A stretch of 38,847 nt of DNA from Deltaproteobacteria bacterium (GCA_003194495.1 PQXE01000009.1:26962-65808); one strand, 5' to 3'; positions 8,897 through 17,577 are shown, counted from the first letter of the stretch. Numbers and translations: made by a program. Notes: generated from the letters alone by a model not told the origin.

Positions 8897-9034
8897 TCTG
8901 GACCGCTTGTTTGGGTGTTACTTTGACGATTAGACATCTCACCACGGGTCAAAAAAAGCTGTGGAACCTTTAGGGAGTGCCAGTAGGAATTGTGGCAATG
9001 TTGCTCAAGCTGCAGGGAGTGTGAACTGTTATGT

Positions 9035-9104
9035 TCGGTGGGTTGTGGTAAAACGGGCATTGTAATCCCGTGAACGGTTACGATATCTTGTAACCGTTCA
9101 CGGG
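9035..9104. repeat. Repeat family 1, partial copy B plus facing end
   Basis: The tail module of family 1 (GGGTTGTGGTAAAACGGGC ... GTGAACGGTTAC) ends at 9081. It is followed after 8 bases by GTAACCGTTCAC in the opposite orientation. The two ends form a perfect 12-bp hairpin at 9070-9101. The element core is missing. Bases 8493-8656 and 8897-9034 around the decayed transposase show nothing else recognisable. Confidence 0.7.
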
Positions 9105-9144
9105 TTCAGAGGTTCAGTGTTCAGAATAATTAGGAGACGAATAG

Positions 9145-9720
9145 ATGGCTGAAAAAGTATGTCCTGTGTGGGTTGGTTATCTTCTTGCGAGCCCAATAAG
9201 AAAATTATTTCAAAATTCCCAAAAGATACTTGGCCCGTATGTTGAGAATGGTATGAAGGTTCTGGATATAGGATGTGCAATGGGTTTCTTCAGTTTGCCC
9301 CTTGCACGGATGGTCGGTTCGAAAGGAAAAGTTATATGTGTAGATGTCCAGGAGAAGATGATCAGGTCACTTGAAAAACGGTCACGAAAAGCAGGATTGT
9401 CTAATAAAATTGAAACACGGACATGTCATCACGATTCTCTTGATCTGGATGACCTTAAAGAGGAAATCGATTTTGCTTTTGCATCCGCTGTTGTGCACGA
9501 AGTTCCTGATGCTTCCAATTTTTTTTCTGAAATATATAAGACCATGAAACTGAATGGAAAATTTTTAGTAATAGAACCAAAGGGACATGTATCAGAAAAA
9601 CATTTTGAGATAACCGTTTCTGCTGCCGAACAGAAAGGTTTTAAGATACTCGAAAGGCCTAGAACTGGCCGGAGTCATGCTGTCCTGCTGGGAAAAGAAA
9701 ACTCCAGTTTGCTGTTTTGA
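9145..9720 (+). CDS. Class I SAM-dependent methyltransferase
   Basis: 191 residues. Motif I of the Rossmann-type methyltransferase is VLDIGCAMGFFSLPLA (about residues 36-51). The acidic end of strand 2 is VICVDVQEKMI. A motif IV-like FAFASAVVHEV and a post-motif NGKFLVIEPKG follow. An AGGAGA site sits 7 bases before the start. The substrate is unknown; the short length and UbiE/arsM-like core suggest a small molecule. It lies 26 bp upstream of the DUF456 gene and may be cotranscribed with it. Confidence 0.85.
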   Translation: MAEKVCPVWVGYLLASPIRKLFQNSQKILGPYVENGMKVLDIGCAMGFFSLPLARMVGSKGKVICVDVQEKMIRSLEKRSRKAGLSNKIETRTCHHDSLDLDDLKEEIDFAFASAVVHEVPDASNFFSEIYKTMKLNGKFLVIEPKGHVSEKHFEITVSAAEQKGFKILERPRTGRSHAVLLGKENSSLLF

Positions 9721-9746
9721 GTGGGAAAATTGAATAATATGAGAAA

Positions 9747-10235
9747 ATGGATTCAGTCTCTGTAATTATTCTAATCATTGGAGTTTTACTCGTTTTCGTT
9801 GGTTTAATCGGGCTGATTCTCCCGATATTACCAGGCCCGGCCCTGATTTTCGCAGGCCTTGTTCTTGCCGCATGGGCTGAGGATTTCGCGCATGTCGGCA
9901 GTATGACAATCGCGATTTTGGCTGTTCTGGCTATTTTGGCCCATGCAATCGATTTTATTGCAGGAGCTTTTGGTGCTAAAAAATTCGGTGCGAGTCGATG
10001 GGCATCATTTGGGGCTTTAATCGGTGTTGTGGTGGGTGTCTTTTTCGGATTCATCGGTGTTCTGATCGGACCATTTATTGGAGCGTTTCTTGGTGAATTT
10101 ATGGCAAAATATCATATTCATTCAGCCACTCGTGCAGGTATTGGTTCCTGGTTGGGCGTAATACTTGGTACTGCTGCGAAAGTAACGCTCGGATTCGTAA
10201 TGATAGTAATATTTATTGTCGCGCGTTATTTTTAA
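9747..10235 (+). CDS. DUF456 family membrane protein
   Basis: 162 residues, almost entirely hydrophobic, with about four to five membrane helices and glycine-rich packing (GLIGLILPILPGPALIFAG near the start). The repeated IGxxxGxFxGxxGxxxGPFIGA-like pattern in the middle is the DUF456 hallmark. The function is unknown. The frame follows the methyltransferase, and a family 2 repeat starts 7 bp after its stop. Confidence 0.88.
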   Translation: MDSVSVIILIIGVLLVFVGLIGLILPILPGPALIFAGLVLAAWAEDFAHVGSMTIAILAVLAILAHAIDFIAGAFGAKKFGASRWASFGALIGVVVGVFFGFIGVLIGPFIGAFLGEFMAKYHIHSATRAGIGSWLGVILGTAAKVTLGFVMIVIFIVARYF

Positions 10236-10241
10236 AGCAAA

Positions 10242-10410
10242 GTAACTATTCAGGTGGATAGACTGAAGGTAGAAGGCTAATAGGGACAAATCATACGTGA
10301 TTACACAAAATTAGGTGTTTAGACTGAAGACCGAAGATTTTTAGGAACAAAACTTAGGACATTCGATCGTTGCGAAATGCTTGAAATCCTTCAGCCTTCA
10401 ACCTTCAGCC
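10242..10410. repeat. MITE-like repeat family 2, second copy (reverse)
   Basis: Reverse-complement relative of 151-324. It begins with the end GTAACTATTCAGGTGGATAG and shares the core GGTAGAAGGCTAATAGGGAC and the ACACAAAATTAGGTGTTTAG segment. Its right end lacks the second terminal repeat and degrades into CTTCAGCCTT-like motifs. It occupies most of the spacer upstream of the hrcA promoter. Confidence 0.75.
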
Positions 10411-10426
10411 TTTTGTACTTCTCCGG

Positions 10427-10455
10427 TTGACACGGCCTTTGGTCAGAATTAGTGT
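10427..10455 (+). promoter_or_regulatory. Candidate sigma-70 promoter of hrcA-grpE-dnaK
   Basis: A perfect TTGACA (10427-10432), a 17-base spacer and a weak TAGTGT (10450-10455). It lies 57 bases before the hrcA start, and the predicted transcription start falls next to the dyad at 10459-10488. The -10 match is only three of six, so this is suggestive only. Confidence 0.4.
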
Positions 10456-10458
10456 CTT

Positions 10459-10488
10459 TCAGCATCCCAAGGTATTATTAAGTGCTGA
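10459..10488 (+). promoter_or_regulatory. Degenerate CIRCE-like dyad
   Basis: TCAGCATCC and AAGTGCTGA are imperfect inverted repeats resembling the HrcA operator arms (TTAGCACTC/GAGTGCTAA). They are separated by 12 bases instead of the canonical 9. The position over the expected transcription start fits an autoregulatory HrcA operator, but the match is poor. Confidence 0.3.
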
Positions 10489-10512
10489 CAATGCTTGTGA
10501 GAAAAGTCACTT

Positions 10513-11547
10513 ATGGATACAAAGCACATTGACCTATCCGAACGAAGCCGCAAGATACTGAAGACCGTCATTCATGCTTATATAAATGACGCAGAACCGG
10601 TAGGGTCCAGGACTGTTGCCAAGAAAGCAGGGCTTGGATTGAGTCCTGCTACTATCCGTAATGCCATGGCCGACCTTGAAGATATCGGCCTGCTATGCCA
10701 GCCCCATTCATCAGCAGGGCGCCTTCCAACTGAGACAGGTCTGCGTTATTATGTTGACTTCCTTTTGGATAAAGAAGATTTGTCTTGGGGTGACCAGATA
10801 GCCATAGAAAAAGGATTGATGTTCAGGCCTGCCGGTCTGGTGACAACCCTGAAGTGCGCTGTTCAATTACTGGCATCTTTTTCAGGGCACGCAGCAGTAG
10901 TAAGTGCTCCCCGGCTTACCTGTGACCGCTTGATACACCTTGAATTCCTGCGAATCCGGCCGGGCCTTATACTGGTCATCAGTGTATCTGACACCGGTAT
11001 GGTGCAAAATCGACTTGTGCAGATCGATTATGACATCCAGGAGGAGAAGCTGGAGCAAATTTCCCAGTATCTCAGCAACAAGCTTGACCACATGTGCCTG
11101 GAAGAACTCAGGTCTGTGATTATAGAAGAACTAAAAGAAGAAAAGAGAATCTTTGACGTCCTTTTAGAGGACTTCCTTGATCAGATGAAGGTGTCAACTG
11201 AGCATGGAGAGGTCTTTATCGAAGGCAGACTCAATCTCCTTGATAAACCGGAGTTTTCGAATGTTTCTCGTATCAGGGCGATTCTTCAGACATTTGAAGA
11301 GAAGAAGGCCCTTTTGATCCTTTTGGACAGGTGCTTGGACTTAAGAGGAGTGCAAATATATATCGGATCTGAAGGGCTTGGAAATGAGGCGCTGGGCTGC
11401 GGTATGGTACTGGCTTCTTATGCTGGAAGTGACAGTCCCCTGGGGAGCCTGGGTATTGTTGGCCCGATTCGCATGAACTATGCCCGTGCAGTGTCCTTGG
11501 TTGAATATACCGCCTTGGTTTTAGGCGAAAAGATTAAGGAATCGTGA
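10513..11547 (+). CDS. hrcA: Heat-inducible transcription repressor HrcA
   Basis: 344 residues, the normal size. The N-terminal winged helix (LSERSRKILKTVIHAYINDA, EPVGSRTVAKK, LSPATIRNAMADLEDIGLL, HSSAGRLPTETGLRYYVD) is characteristic. The C-terminal part is a GAF-like domain ending with GSLGIVGPIRMNYARAVSLV. HrcA binds CIRCE operators and represses the heat-shock operon, with its activity normally tuned by GroE. It is the first gene of hrcA-grpE-dnaK. Its last codons and stop form one copy of a 16-bp direct repeat that flanks the element inserted before grpE. Confidence 0.97.
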   Translation: MDTKHIDLSERSRKILKTVIHAYINDAEPVGSRTVAKKAGLGLSPATIRNAMADLEDIGLLCQPHSSAGRLPTETGLRYYVDFLLDKEDLSWGDQIAIEKGLMFRPAGLVTTLKCAVQLLASFSGHAAVVSAPRLTCDRLIHLEFLRIRPGLILVISVSDTGMVQNRLVQIDYDIQEEKLEQISQYLSNKLDHMCLEELRSVIIEELKEEKRIFDVLLEDFLDQMKVSTEHGEVFIEGRLNLLDKPEFSNVSRIRAILQTFEEKKALLILLDRCLDLRGVQIYIGSEGLGNEALGCGMVLASYAGSDSPLGSLGIVGPIRMNYARAVSLVEYTALVLGEKIKES

Positions 11548-11718
11548 ATATTCACGGGATTACAACGCGTTTTTACCGCAATCCATCGCACTGTAAGCGT
11601 TTACAGGGTGCTGCATATGCAAGGCGTACGGGTACGCAGACGTACTTCCTGTACTTCAAGTGCTCGGCAACAAAGCAGATGCGGTGCCCTGTAAACGCTT
11701 ACAAGGAATCGTGAATAT
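11536..11718. repeat. Repeat family 1, copy C, with 16-bp flanking duplication
   Basis: A family 1 element (11552-11702, reverse orientation) lies between hrcA and grpE. It is flanked by perfect direct repeats AAGGAATCGTGAATAT at 11536-11551 and 11703-11718. The first copy includes the end of hrcA and its stop; the second supplies the AAGGA ribosome-binding site and first ATG bases of grpE. Inner arms GTAAGCGTTTACAGGG (11593-11608) and CCCTGTAAACGCTTAC pair to form a long hairpin in the polycistronic mRNA. Confidence 0.85.
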
Positions 11719-12286
11719 GGACAACAAAGATATGGAAGAAAAGCAGACAACCGTAGAGGAAGAGATCGAGAGCACAGGCGGTGATGAGATCGATCCGGCC
11801 CGGAAGCCGGCAGACAGAGAGGCGGAACTCAGGCAATGTCAGGAAAAGGTGCTGAGACTGGCTGCTGATCTGGAAAATTTTAAGAAGAGGATAGAGCGGG
11901 AAAAGTCGGAACATATGAAATATGCCTTAGAATCCTTTGCCAGAGAACTGCTGCCTTTTCTTGACAACTTAGAACGGGCCGTGACTTCAGCCAAGGATTC
12001 AAGGGATTTTGATAAGTTAACAGAAGGGCTTGATCTGACCATGTCCGGGTATTTAAAGACCTTGGAACGTTTCGGGCTCAAGGTCTTTACTGCAGAAGGG
12101 CAGAAATTTGATCCGAATCTGCATGAGGCCCTTACTGTGCAAGAGCATGAGGGAGTGGAAGAAAATACAGTGATAAAAGAGCTCTTAAAAGGTTATTCGC
12201 TTCATGAAAGGACCTTAAGACCTGCTCTTGTAGTAGTATCAAAAAATGCAACAGAGGGGAGTGGACAAGAAGAAACTAGTGCTTAG
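11717..12286 (+). CDS. grpE: Nucleotide exchange factor GrpE
   Basis: 189 residues from the ATG at 11717. A frame start at 11660 lies inside the repeat element and a GTG at 11711 is too close to the AAGGA. An acidic N-terminus is followed by a long helix (LRLAADLENFKKRIEREKSE) and four-helix bundle (FLDNLERAV, TEGLDLTMSGYLKTLERFGL). The beta-wing has the typical FDPNLHEAL and YSLHERTLRPALVVVSK. GrpE dimers exchange ADP on DnaK and act as a thermosensor. It is cotranscribed with dnaK, whose start is 73 bp on. Confidence 0.96.
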   Translation: MDNKDMEEKQTTVEEEIESTGGDEIDPARKPADREAELRQCQEKVLRLAADLENFKKRIEREKSEHMKYALESFARELLPFLDNLERAVTSAKDSRDFDKLTEGLDLTMSGYLKTLERFGLKVFTAEGQKFDPNLHEALTVQEHEGVEENTVIKELLKGYSLHERTLRPALVVVSKNATEGSGQEETSA

Positions 12287-12359
12287 GTTTAGGAGCAGTA
12301 AAACTATAACTCGATCTAACTTTTTATATTGAAGCTTTTTTACAAGGAGGATTTTCAAC

Positions 12360-14282
12360 ATGAGTAAAGTAATAGGCATAGACCTGGGGACCACCAACTC
12401 CTGTGTGGCCATCATGGAGGGAGGTGATCCCAAGGTCCTAAATAATGCCGAGGGCGGGCGCACTACACCTTCGGTAGTAGCCTTTACGGATAAAGGTGAA
12501 CGATTGGTGGGAATGCTGGCCAAAAGGCAAGCAGTTACCAATGCGGAAAACACGGTTTTTGCGGTCAAGAGGCTTATTGGAAGAAAGTTTGGTGATGCAG
12601 AAGTCCGGAAGTCCAAGGATATAGCCCCTTTTAAGATTGTCCAGGGTTCAAGTGGAGATGCGTGCGTAGAAATAGGGGGTAAGCAGTCCAGCTCTGCTGA
12701 GATCTCAGCCATGGTCCTCGGCAAGATGAAACAGACTGCTGATGATTACCTTGGTGAGAAGGTAACCGATGCGGTGATTACCGTGCCTGCCTATTTCAAT
12801 GACAGCCAGCGCCAGGCTACCAAAGATGCAGGCCGTATTGCAGGATTAAACGTCCTGCGCATCATCAACGAGCCTACGGCGGCAGCTCTGGCCTATGGTC
12901 TGGATAAGAAGTCAGAAGAGAAAATTGCCGTATTTGACTTGGGCGGAGGCACTTTTGATGTCTCTATATTAGAGATCGGGGAGGGAGTTTTCGAGGTAAA
13001 GTCCACTAACGGAGACACGTTTCTTGGAGGCGAGGACTTTGACCTTCGGATAGTTGATTGGCTGGCAGATGAGTTCAAGAAGGAGCATGGCCTGGATCTC
13101 AGGCAGGACCGGATGGCCCTTCAGCGTCTAAAAGAATCGGCTGAAAAGGCAAAGTGCGAGCTTTCAAGCACTCCGGAGACTGAGATTAACCTGCCATTCA
13201 TTACGGCTGACGCCAGTGGTCCGAAGCATATGGTCATTAAGCTCACCAGGGCCAAGCTTGAGTCCCTGGTGGCGGATCTGATCGACCGCGTTGAAGGTCC
13301 GTGTCAGGTAGCTCTTAAAGACGCCGGTCTTACTCCTGCCGACATAAACGAAGTTATACTGGTCGGCGGCATGACCCGTATGCCAAAGGTCCAAGAAAAG
13401 GTCACAGGATTATTCGGCAAAGAGCCTCACAAAGGTGTTAATCCTGATGAAGTCGTGGCAATAGGGGCGGCTATACAGGGGGCGGTCCTGAAAGGCGAAG
13501 TCAAGGACGTACTGCTCCTGGATGTAACTCCCCTTTCCCTTGGTATTGAGACACTTGGTCAGGTTATGACCAAACTGATTGAAAAAAATACCACTATTCC
13601 AACTAGGAAGAGCCAGATTTTCACAACTGCCGCTGATAACCAGAATGCCGTAACCATCCATGTGCTTCAGGGCGAGCGTGAGATGACATCAGGCAACAAG
13701 ACCATCGGACGGTTTGAGTTGGTTGGAATCCCGCCGGCTCCCCGTGGGGTGCCTCAGATAGAGGTCACTTTTGATATAGATGCCAATGGCATCCTTAATG
13801 TGTCAGCAAAGGATATGGCAACCGGCAAGGAGCAATCCATCAGGATCCAGGCCTCCAGTGGTCTCAGTGAGGAGGAGATTCAGAAAATGACCAAGGATGC
13901 GGAACTCCACGCTGAGGAAGATAAAAAGCAAAAAGAGGCGGCGGAGATCCGGAATCAGGCCGACACCTTGATTTACAGCACTGAAAAAAGCCTGCAGGAA
14001 CTTGGAGACAAGGTAGATACTGCTACCAAAGACCAGATCAATGATAAAATCAAAGATCTCAGAAAGGCCATGGAAGGCACAGACCTGGAGGCTATTAAAA
14101 AGGCCCAGGATGAGCTTATGCAGGCTTCTCACAAGCTGGCTGAAATGATGTATCAGCAGGCTGCCGACGCTCAGGCAGGCAGTGAAGGCGGTGCAGATGC
14201 TGCATCCGGCAAAGGTGAAAAGGGCGGCAAAGGTGGAGGAGATGACGACGTGGTGGATGCTGACTTTGAGGAAGTGAAGTAA
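12360..14282 (+). CDS. dnaK: Chaperone DnaK (Hsp70)
   Basis: 640 residues, full length. The ATPase domain has [17 protein letters not shown] at the start, [26 protein letters not shown] and [14 protein letters not shown]. The linker [15 protein letters not shown] leads into the substrate-binding domain and lid, and the tail ends in a glycine-rich run with the [13 protein letters not shown] signature that recruits cochaperones. A strong AAGGAGG lies upstream of the ATG. No dnaJ follows; a hairpin ends the operon and the next gene is on the other strand. Confidence 0.98.
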   Translation: MSKVIGIDLGTTNSCVAIMEGGDPKVLNNAEGGRTTPSVVAFTDKGERLVGMLAKRQAVTNAENTVFAVKRLIGRKFGDAEVRKSKDIAPFKIVQGSSGDACVEIGGKQSSSAEISAMVLGKMKQTADDYLGEKVTDAVITVPAYFNDSQRQATKDAGRIAGLNVLRIINEPTAAALAYGLDKKSEEKIAVFDLGGGTFDVSILEIGEGVFEVKSTNGDTFLGGEDFDLRIVDWLADEFKKEHGLDLRQDRMALQRLKESAEKAKCELSSTPETEINLPFITADASGPKHMVIKLTRAKLESLVADLIDRVEGPCQVALKDAGLTPADINEVILVGGMTRMPKVQEKVTGLFGKEPHKGVNPDEVVAIGAAIQGAVLKGEVKDVLLLDVTPLSLGIETLGQVMTKLIEKNTTIPTRKSQIFTTAADNQNAVTIHVLQGEREMTSGNKTIGRFELVGIPPAPRGVPQIEVTFDIDANGILNVSAKDMATGKEQSIRIQASSGLSEEEIQKMTKDAELHAEEDKKQKEAAEIRNQADTLIYSTEKSLQELGDKVDTATKDQINDKIKDLRKAMEGTDLEAIKKAQDELMQASHKLAEMMYQQAADAQAGSEGGADAASGKGEKGGKGGGDDDVVDADFEEVK

Positions 14283-14298
14283 GGGTTGATTCCGCATT

Positions 14299-14327
14299 GT
14301 GTCTGAACGGATTTTCCGTTCAGACAC
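14299..14327. terminator. Perfect hairpin from repeat family 3, likely dnaK terminator
   Basis: The arms GTGTCTGAACGGA and TCCGTTCAGACAC (13 bp, perfect) surround a TTT loop 17 bases after the dnaK stop. It also touches the stop of the convergent phosphoesterase gene, so it may serve both. No T-run follows. The same ends recur at 16533-16700 and 21992-22024, which marks this as a TIR-only remnant of a dispersed element. Confidence 0.7.
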
Positions 14328-14977
14328 TAATTAAGCCGCGCGACAAAACTCCCATCATCCTGACTGTTGAACTCTATCCAGCCAGGATCTCTTAGCATCC
14401 CCGGATTGAGTATCAGGGTGTGTTCTATCCGATCTTCCCCTCTGGATTCATGTATGTGGCCTGTGAAGCAAAAATCAGGCTGTTTTTCTTCAATGAATTT
14501 TCTGATGGCAGTGCTGCCGACGTGGACTCCACCGCCTATCAAATCGGCAGCAGTGTTAAAAGGAGGAGTGTGGGATATCAGGACCTTGATCCGTGCCTGC
14601 GTCACATATTGGTATGCCTTGTTGACAATGTCCCCAAGTTCTTCTTCAGAAAACTCGGTTGGGGTGTTGAAAGGGGTGGGATTAGATCCTCCTACACCGA
14701 AGATTCCCAGGTCCCCCAGAACAAATCCTTTACCATGGATATTGATGCCAAGCTCATCCAGATAGTTTCCGATTGATGCCTTATCCATATTACCCGGGAC
14801 AGCATATATTTTAGGATTAATGCGCTGGATGACATCAAGTATGGTTGATGCGTCTTTTTTTCCTCCACAATTGGTAAAATCCCCTGTAATTATCACCAGG
14901 TCTGCCTTTGAAAGCCCAGAGATCTTCTCAATACCGGCATACTCCATGTGAATATCTCCAAAGGCTATAATGCGCAT
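14327..14977 (-). CDS. Calcineurin-like metallophosphoesterase
   Basis: 216 residues with the five metallophosphoesterase blocks: FGDIH (D-x-H), ITGDFTNCGG, VPGNMD (Met where His is common in GNHD), LISHTPP and FTGHIHESRG. The fold binds two metal ions and hydrolyses phosphate mono- or diesters; the YfcE-like size suggests a small substrate. A CTCGGAGG-type purine run (AGGAGG) precedes the ATG. The gene is convergent with dnaK and separate from the lipoprotein gene behind it. Confidence 0.9.
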   Translation of the reverse strand: MRIIAFGDIHMEYAGIEKISGLSKADLVIITGDFTNCGGKKDASTILDVIQRINPKIYAVPGNMDKASIGNYLDELGINIHGKGFVLGDLGIFGVGGSNPTPFNTPTEFSEEELGDIVNKAYQYVTQARIKVLISHTPPFNTAADLIGGGVHVGSTAIRKFIEEKQPDFCFTGHIHESRGEDRIEHTLILNPGMLRDPGWIEFNSQDDGSFVARLN

Positions 14978-15063
14978 TCGGTCCTCCTATTAACTGAATT
15001 TATTACTATCCGTTAAAATACAATTATATACAGAGGTTCGACAGAAGAGAATTATATCCTGAG

Positions 15064-15399
15064 TCATTTCCAGTGTCCAGATACCCACCTGCCGCTCGGG
15101 TTATGGTGCCCAGGTACCCATACAGTACCTGGTTTGGGACAGTGTTTGTGTTTCCAGTGTCCGGGTATCCACCGGCCATCAGGTGCGTGATGACCGGCTA
15201 CCCATATCTTCCCTGATATATGAGGTCCCGCATACATCCAGTGCCCGGGTATTTGTCTGCCATCCGGTGTTGTGTGTGGTACTACCCAGACAAAATTAGG
15301 TCCCGGCCTAAGTGGTTTTGATTTTGAGCACGACGTGAAAAACAAAAGCATATAGAAAATCGAGACAATAATGGATATGATCGCAAGTTTTTTGAACAT
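15064..15399 (-). CDS. Small lipoprotein with WVPGHH/GHWK repeats
   Basis: 111 residues. The N-terminal hydrophobic stretch (about residues 4-22) ends in FFTSC, a lipobox with the expected acylated cysteine at residue 23. After it come three to four copies of an aromatic repeat of the form P-G-x-x-W-V-x-G-H-H-x-P-D/S-G-R-W-I/V-x-G-H-W. This resembles YXWGXW-type repeat proteins of the envelope. The repeats are rich in His and Trp and may bind metals or glycan; the function is unknown. An AAGGAGA lies 5 bases before the ATG. Confidence 0.75.
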   Translation of the reverse strand: MFKKLAIISIIVSIFYMLLFFTSCSKSKPLRPGPNFVWVVPHTTPDGRQIPGHWMYAGPHISGKIWVAGHHAPDGRWIPGHWKHKHCPKPGTVWVPGHHNPSGRWVSGHWK

Positions 15400-15502
15400 A
15401 ATGTTCTCCTTGCAAAAAACATATTTTTTGAGAGCTACTTAGTGCCTGAACGGAAACCCCAAGTTTTGTTTTCTCAATTTAAGATTTTTCAAGTTTTTTC
15501 TT

Positions 15503-15769
15503 TTACCAGGAGCGTTTTTTGCGGCGGTCATTTCGTGCCCTTGCCTCGTTTACTTTTAAATTGCGTCCACCGAGGTCCTTGCCGTTAAGAGCTTTTATGG
15601 CGGCATCGGCATCGGCATTATCCATTTCGGCGAAGCAAAAACCACGCGGTCTCCCTGTATCGCGATCAGTAATCCAATTGAAGGACTCGATAGTCCCGTG
15701 CTGCTCAAGCATTTCGCGGACTTCTGCTTCTGTGGTACTAAAGGGCAAATTCCCAATATAAAGTTTCAT
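15503..15769 (-). CDS. Small RNA-binding protein with one RRM
   Basis: 88 residues, essentially one RNA recognition motif. RNP2 is KLYIGNLPFS (residues 2-11) and RNP1 is RGFCFAEM (about residues 42-49), with the usual aromatics on both. The tail is basic (RARNDRRKKRSW). This single-RRM type occurs in cyanobacteria and many Deltaproteobacteria and is often cold-induced. It lies just downstream of the cold-shock gene, though a terminator stands between them. GAGGA precedes the ATG by about 8 bases. Confidence 0.93.
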   Translation of the reverse strand: MKLYIGNLPFSTTEAEVREMLEQHGTIESFNWITDRDTGRPRGFCFAEMDNADADAAIKALNGKDLGGRNLKVNEARARNDRRKKRSW

Positions 15770-15894
15770 TAATACATTCCTCTAGGAGCATCTGCTATTT
15801 TTTAATAGTTGTTTTGGATGAAACAAACTTTTAGTTTTAGTAGTTACTCAGGCTTAAGGGTCATTATAGATAAAATTGGTTGGAAAAATAAAAC

Positions 15895-15930
15895 GAAAAA
15901 AGCGGGCCATCGAAAACAAACCCGCTTTTC
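15895..15930 (-). terminator. Rho-independent terminator of the csp gene
   Basis: Read on the minus strand, AAAAGCGGG and CCCGCTTTT pair across a 14-base loop and run directly into TTTTTTCG. It begins about 28 bases after the csp stop. The A-run on the other side makes it potentially bidirectional. Confidence 0.85.
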
Positions 15931-15957
15931 GGTGCTGATTTTCGAAGCCAACCGGCA

Positions 15958-16155
15958 CTAGGAGTGCACGTTGGACGCTTGGGGACCCTTGGGGCCCTCA
16001 ACCACATCAAACTCTACTGTCTGCCCTTCTTCTAAGGACTTGAATCCGCTGCCCTCAATGGCGCTGAAGTGGACGAAGACATCAGGCCCATTCTCTTGAG
16101 AGATGAAACCGAAGCCTTTTTGATCGTTGAACCATTTCACAGTTCCTTTAGCCAT
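15958..16155 (-). CDS. Cold-shock protein (CspA family)
   Basis: 65 residues, a complete cold-shock domain. It opens [18 protein letters not shown], with the RNP1 motif KGFGFI, and RNP2 is VFVHFSAI. It binds single-stranded RNA and DNA and melts structured mRNA. AGGAGGT lies 7 bases before the ATG. The leader has a hairpin at 16184-16231, as known for thermosensing csp mRNAs. The gene has its own terminator, so it is monocistronic. Confidence 0.96.
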   Translation of the reverse strand: MAKGTVKWFNDQKGFGFISQENGPDVFVHFSAIEGSGFKSLEEGQTVEFDVVEGPKGPQASNVHS

Positions 16156-16183
16156 GATCTTTACCTCCTTTCCTAAAAACTAT

Positions 16184-16231
16184 GGGCTCTTTCGACCCAT
16201 GTGTTGCACTTGCCATGGGTTCGAAACGCCC
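16184..16231 (-). promoter_or_regulatory. Structured 5' leader hairpin of csp
   Basis: In the csp leader, TCGAACCCATG and CATGGGTCGA-type arms pair across a 12-base loop, and outer GGGC/GCCC segments extend the stem. It ends about 15 bases upstream of the Shine-Dalgarno. This could be a temperature-responsive structure, by analogy with cspA leaders; the function is inferred. Confidence 0.5.
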
Positions 16232-16303
16232 AAACGGAAAGGATCCGCCATGCAGGTAATTTCTGATCCATACAGAGTGTCTTGTTTCCTCAAGGGCTTA
16301 CCT

Positions 16304-16333
16304 ATAAAAAAAGAGGCACTATTTGTAGCCTCT
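16304..16333 (-). terminator. Terminator-like hairpin upstream of csp
   Basis: On the minus strand AAGAGGC and GCCTCTT pair across a short loop and are followed by TTTTTTTAT. It lies about 150 bases before the csp start with no gene feeding into it. It is either the end of a lost gene or an attenuator in a long csp leader. Confidence 0.5.
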
Positions 16334-16532
16334 TCATTTACAGACATGCCACTTGATAGCCTTATAGACCTACATATAGCTGTTCCAGCTATCCATCCAT
16401 AAAATATACGATACGAAACATTTCTTCCAGTGTCAATAAAAAAACAGGAAGAGCCACCACGCCGCTACCAGGAGGTGTTGGAAACTGCCGACGATACTTA
16501 TGGGGAATTTCATGTTCACGACAAGTCAAAAG

Positions 16533-16700
16533 TAGTTTGTGCCTGAACGAAAATCCACCCGAATGATTCGTTGGGTTTCGCCTGTTGAAATTATATTTTT
16601 GTAAGTGCTTGATTTTAGTAGGTTGGGTTGAGGTACGAAACCCAACATAACCTTGCATGCTCAACCCAACCAAGAAAACGGACTTTTCGTTCAGACACTA
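16533..16700. repeat. MITE-like repeat family 3, full-length copy
   Basis: About 168 bp. The right end (reverse complement) reads TAGTGTCTGAACGAAAAG and the left end TTGTGCCTGAACGAAAAT. The interior holds GTTGGGTTTCG and CGAAACCCAAC inverted arms plus a tandem GGTTGGGTT motif. Shorter relatives are the hairpins at 14299-14327 and 21992-22024 and a half end (TAGTGCCTGAACGGAAA) at 15440. Nothing gene-like lies in 16701-16942, an AT-rich spacer. Confidence 0.7.
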
Positions 16701-16942
16701 GTTTACACTTTGTTGATCTTGTATTTTGGCAGTGAAATTTGAAATTGGGAAAAATACAAGGATGTAGATACGTTACCTAATTTCAAAGTAACTTCTCAAT
16801 TTTCCATTTTCAACATCGGCCTTCAGTTAGATAATACACATTTTTTCGAAAAAAGTGTAAACTGATGAATGAAGGATGCTGATTTTTCAAAGCTAAACCT
16901 TAATGGCTAACAGCTTAGTTTAGGTGTTAAAACCGATAAAAA

Positions 16943-17521
16943 ATGAAAATAGAGAAAAGGGAAAAACTAAAGGAGCTATATAATCAGTATGAAGAAGACG
17001 TGGCCGAGTTTAAAAAATCAGCGGCATGTGTAAAGGGCTGTGCTGACTGTTGTATATACGTTGGTAATATTGATATTACAACTCTTGAAGGCATGATCAT
17101 CCATGATCGGGTAGCTACGTTTGAAGAGCCGCTAAAATCGGAAATAAAGGCCGGGCTGGCTCAAAACAAGATGGAGAGAGAAAAGGGGAAACTTTCTCAA
17201 TGCGCCTTTCTCCAGGCGGACAAGACCTGCATGATCTATGATATTCGTCCTTTTAGCTGCAGGTGGCTCTATTCAGTCAAAAAGTGCGATGGTGCGTCGC
17301 CTACCATTCACCGCAAGGCATTAAACTTGGCTAAACAGACAGTGAAAAAGATTCAACAGCTTGACCCCAGCGGATATTCCGGGCACATCAGTTACATTCT
17401 CTTTTTGCTGGACAAGGATGAATTCAGGAAGTCCTATCTGCGTGGCAAGTTCAAACCACAAAAAATAGCAGATTTCGGGCGAAGCCATGGGATATTGATC
17501 AATCGTTCCGTCTCGCGCTGA
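16943..17521 (+). CDS. YkgJ-type cysteine-cluster protein
   Basis: 192 residues. Eight cysteines occur in the family pattern: AACVKGCADCCIYV (four, residues 29-37), then C87 (SQCAFL), C95 (TCMIYDIRPFSC), C106 and C114. YkgJ-type proteins bind zinc or an iron-sulfur cluster, and the set has no firm biochemical role. The N-terminus is a charged helix. The Shine-Dalgarno is weak. It stands alone before the gmd operon, with a family 2 remnant in the spacer. Confidence 0.85.
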   Translation: MKIEKREKLKELYNQYEEDVAEFKKSAACVKGCADCCIYVGNIDITTLEGMIIHDRVATFEEPLKSEIKAGLAQNKMEREKGKLSQCAFLQADKTCMIYDIRPFSCRWLYSVKKCDGASPTIHRKALNLAKQTVKKIQQLDPSGYSGHISYILFLLDKDEFRKSYLRGKFKPQKIADFGRSHGILINRSVSR

Positions 17522-17577
17522 AATTCAGGTCAAGGCGAGAAGGTGAAAAAGGATATTGTGTCAATTAACCTTGTATT

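Noticed and set aside
16389..16673. 94-codon minus-strand frame before csp
   Set aside because: Half of it is the family 3 repeat; no convincing start or family. It could be debris whose terminator is at 16304-16333.
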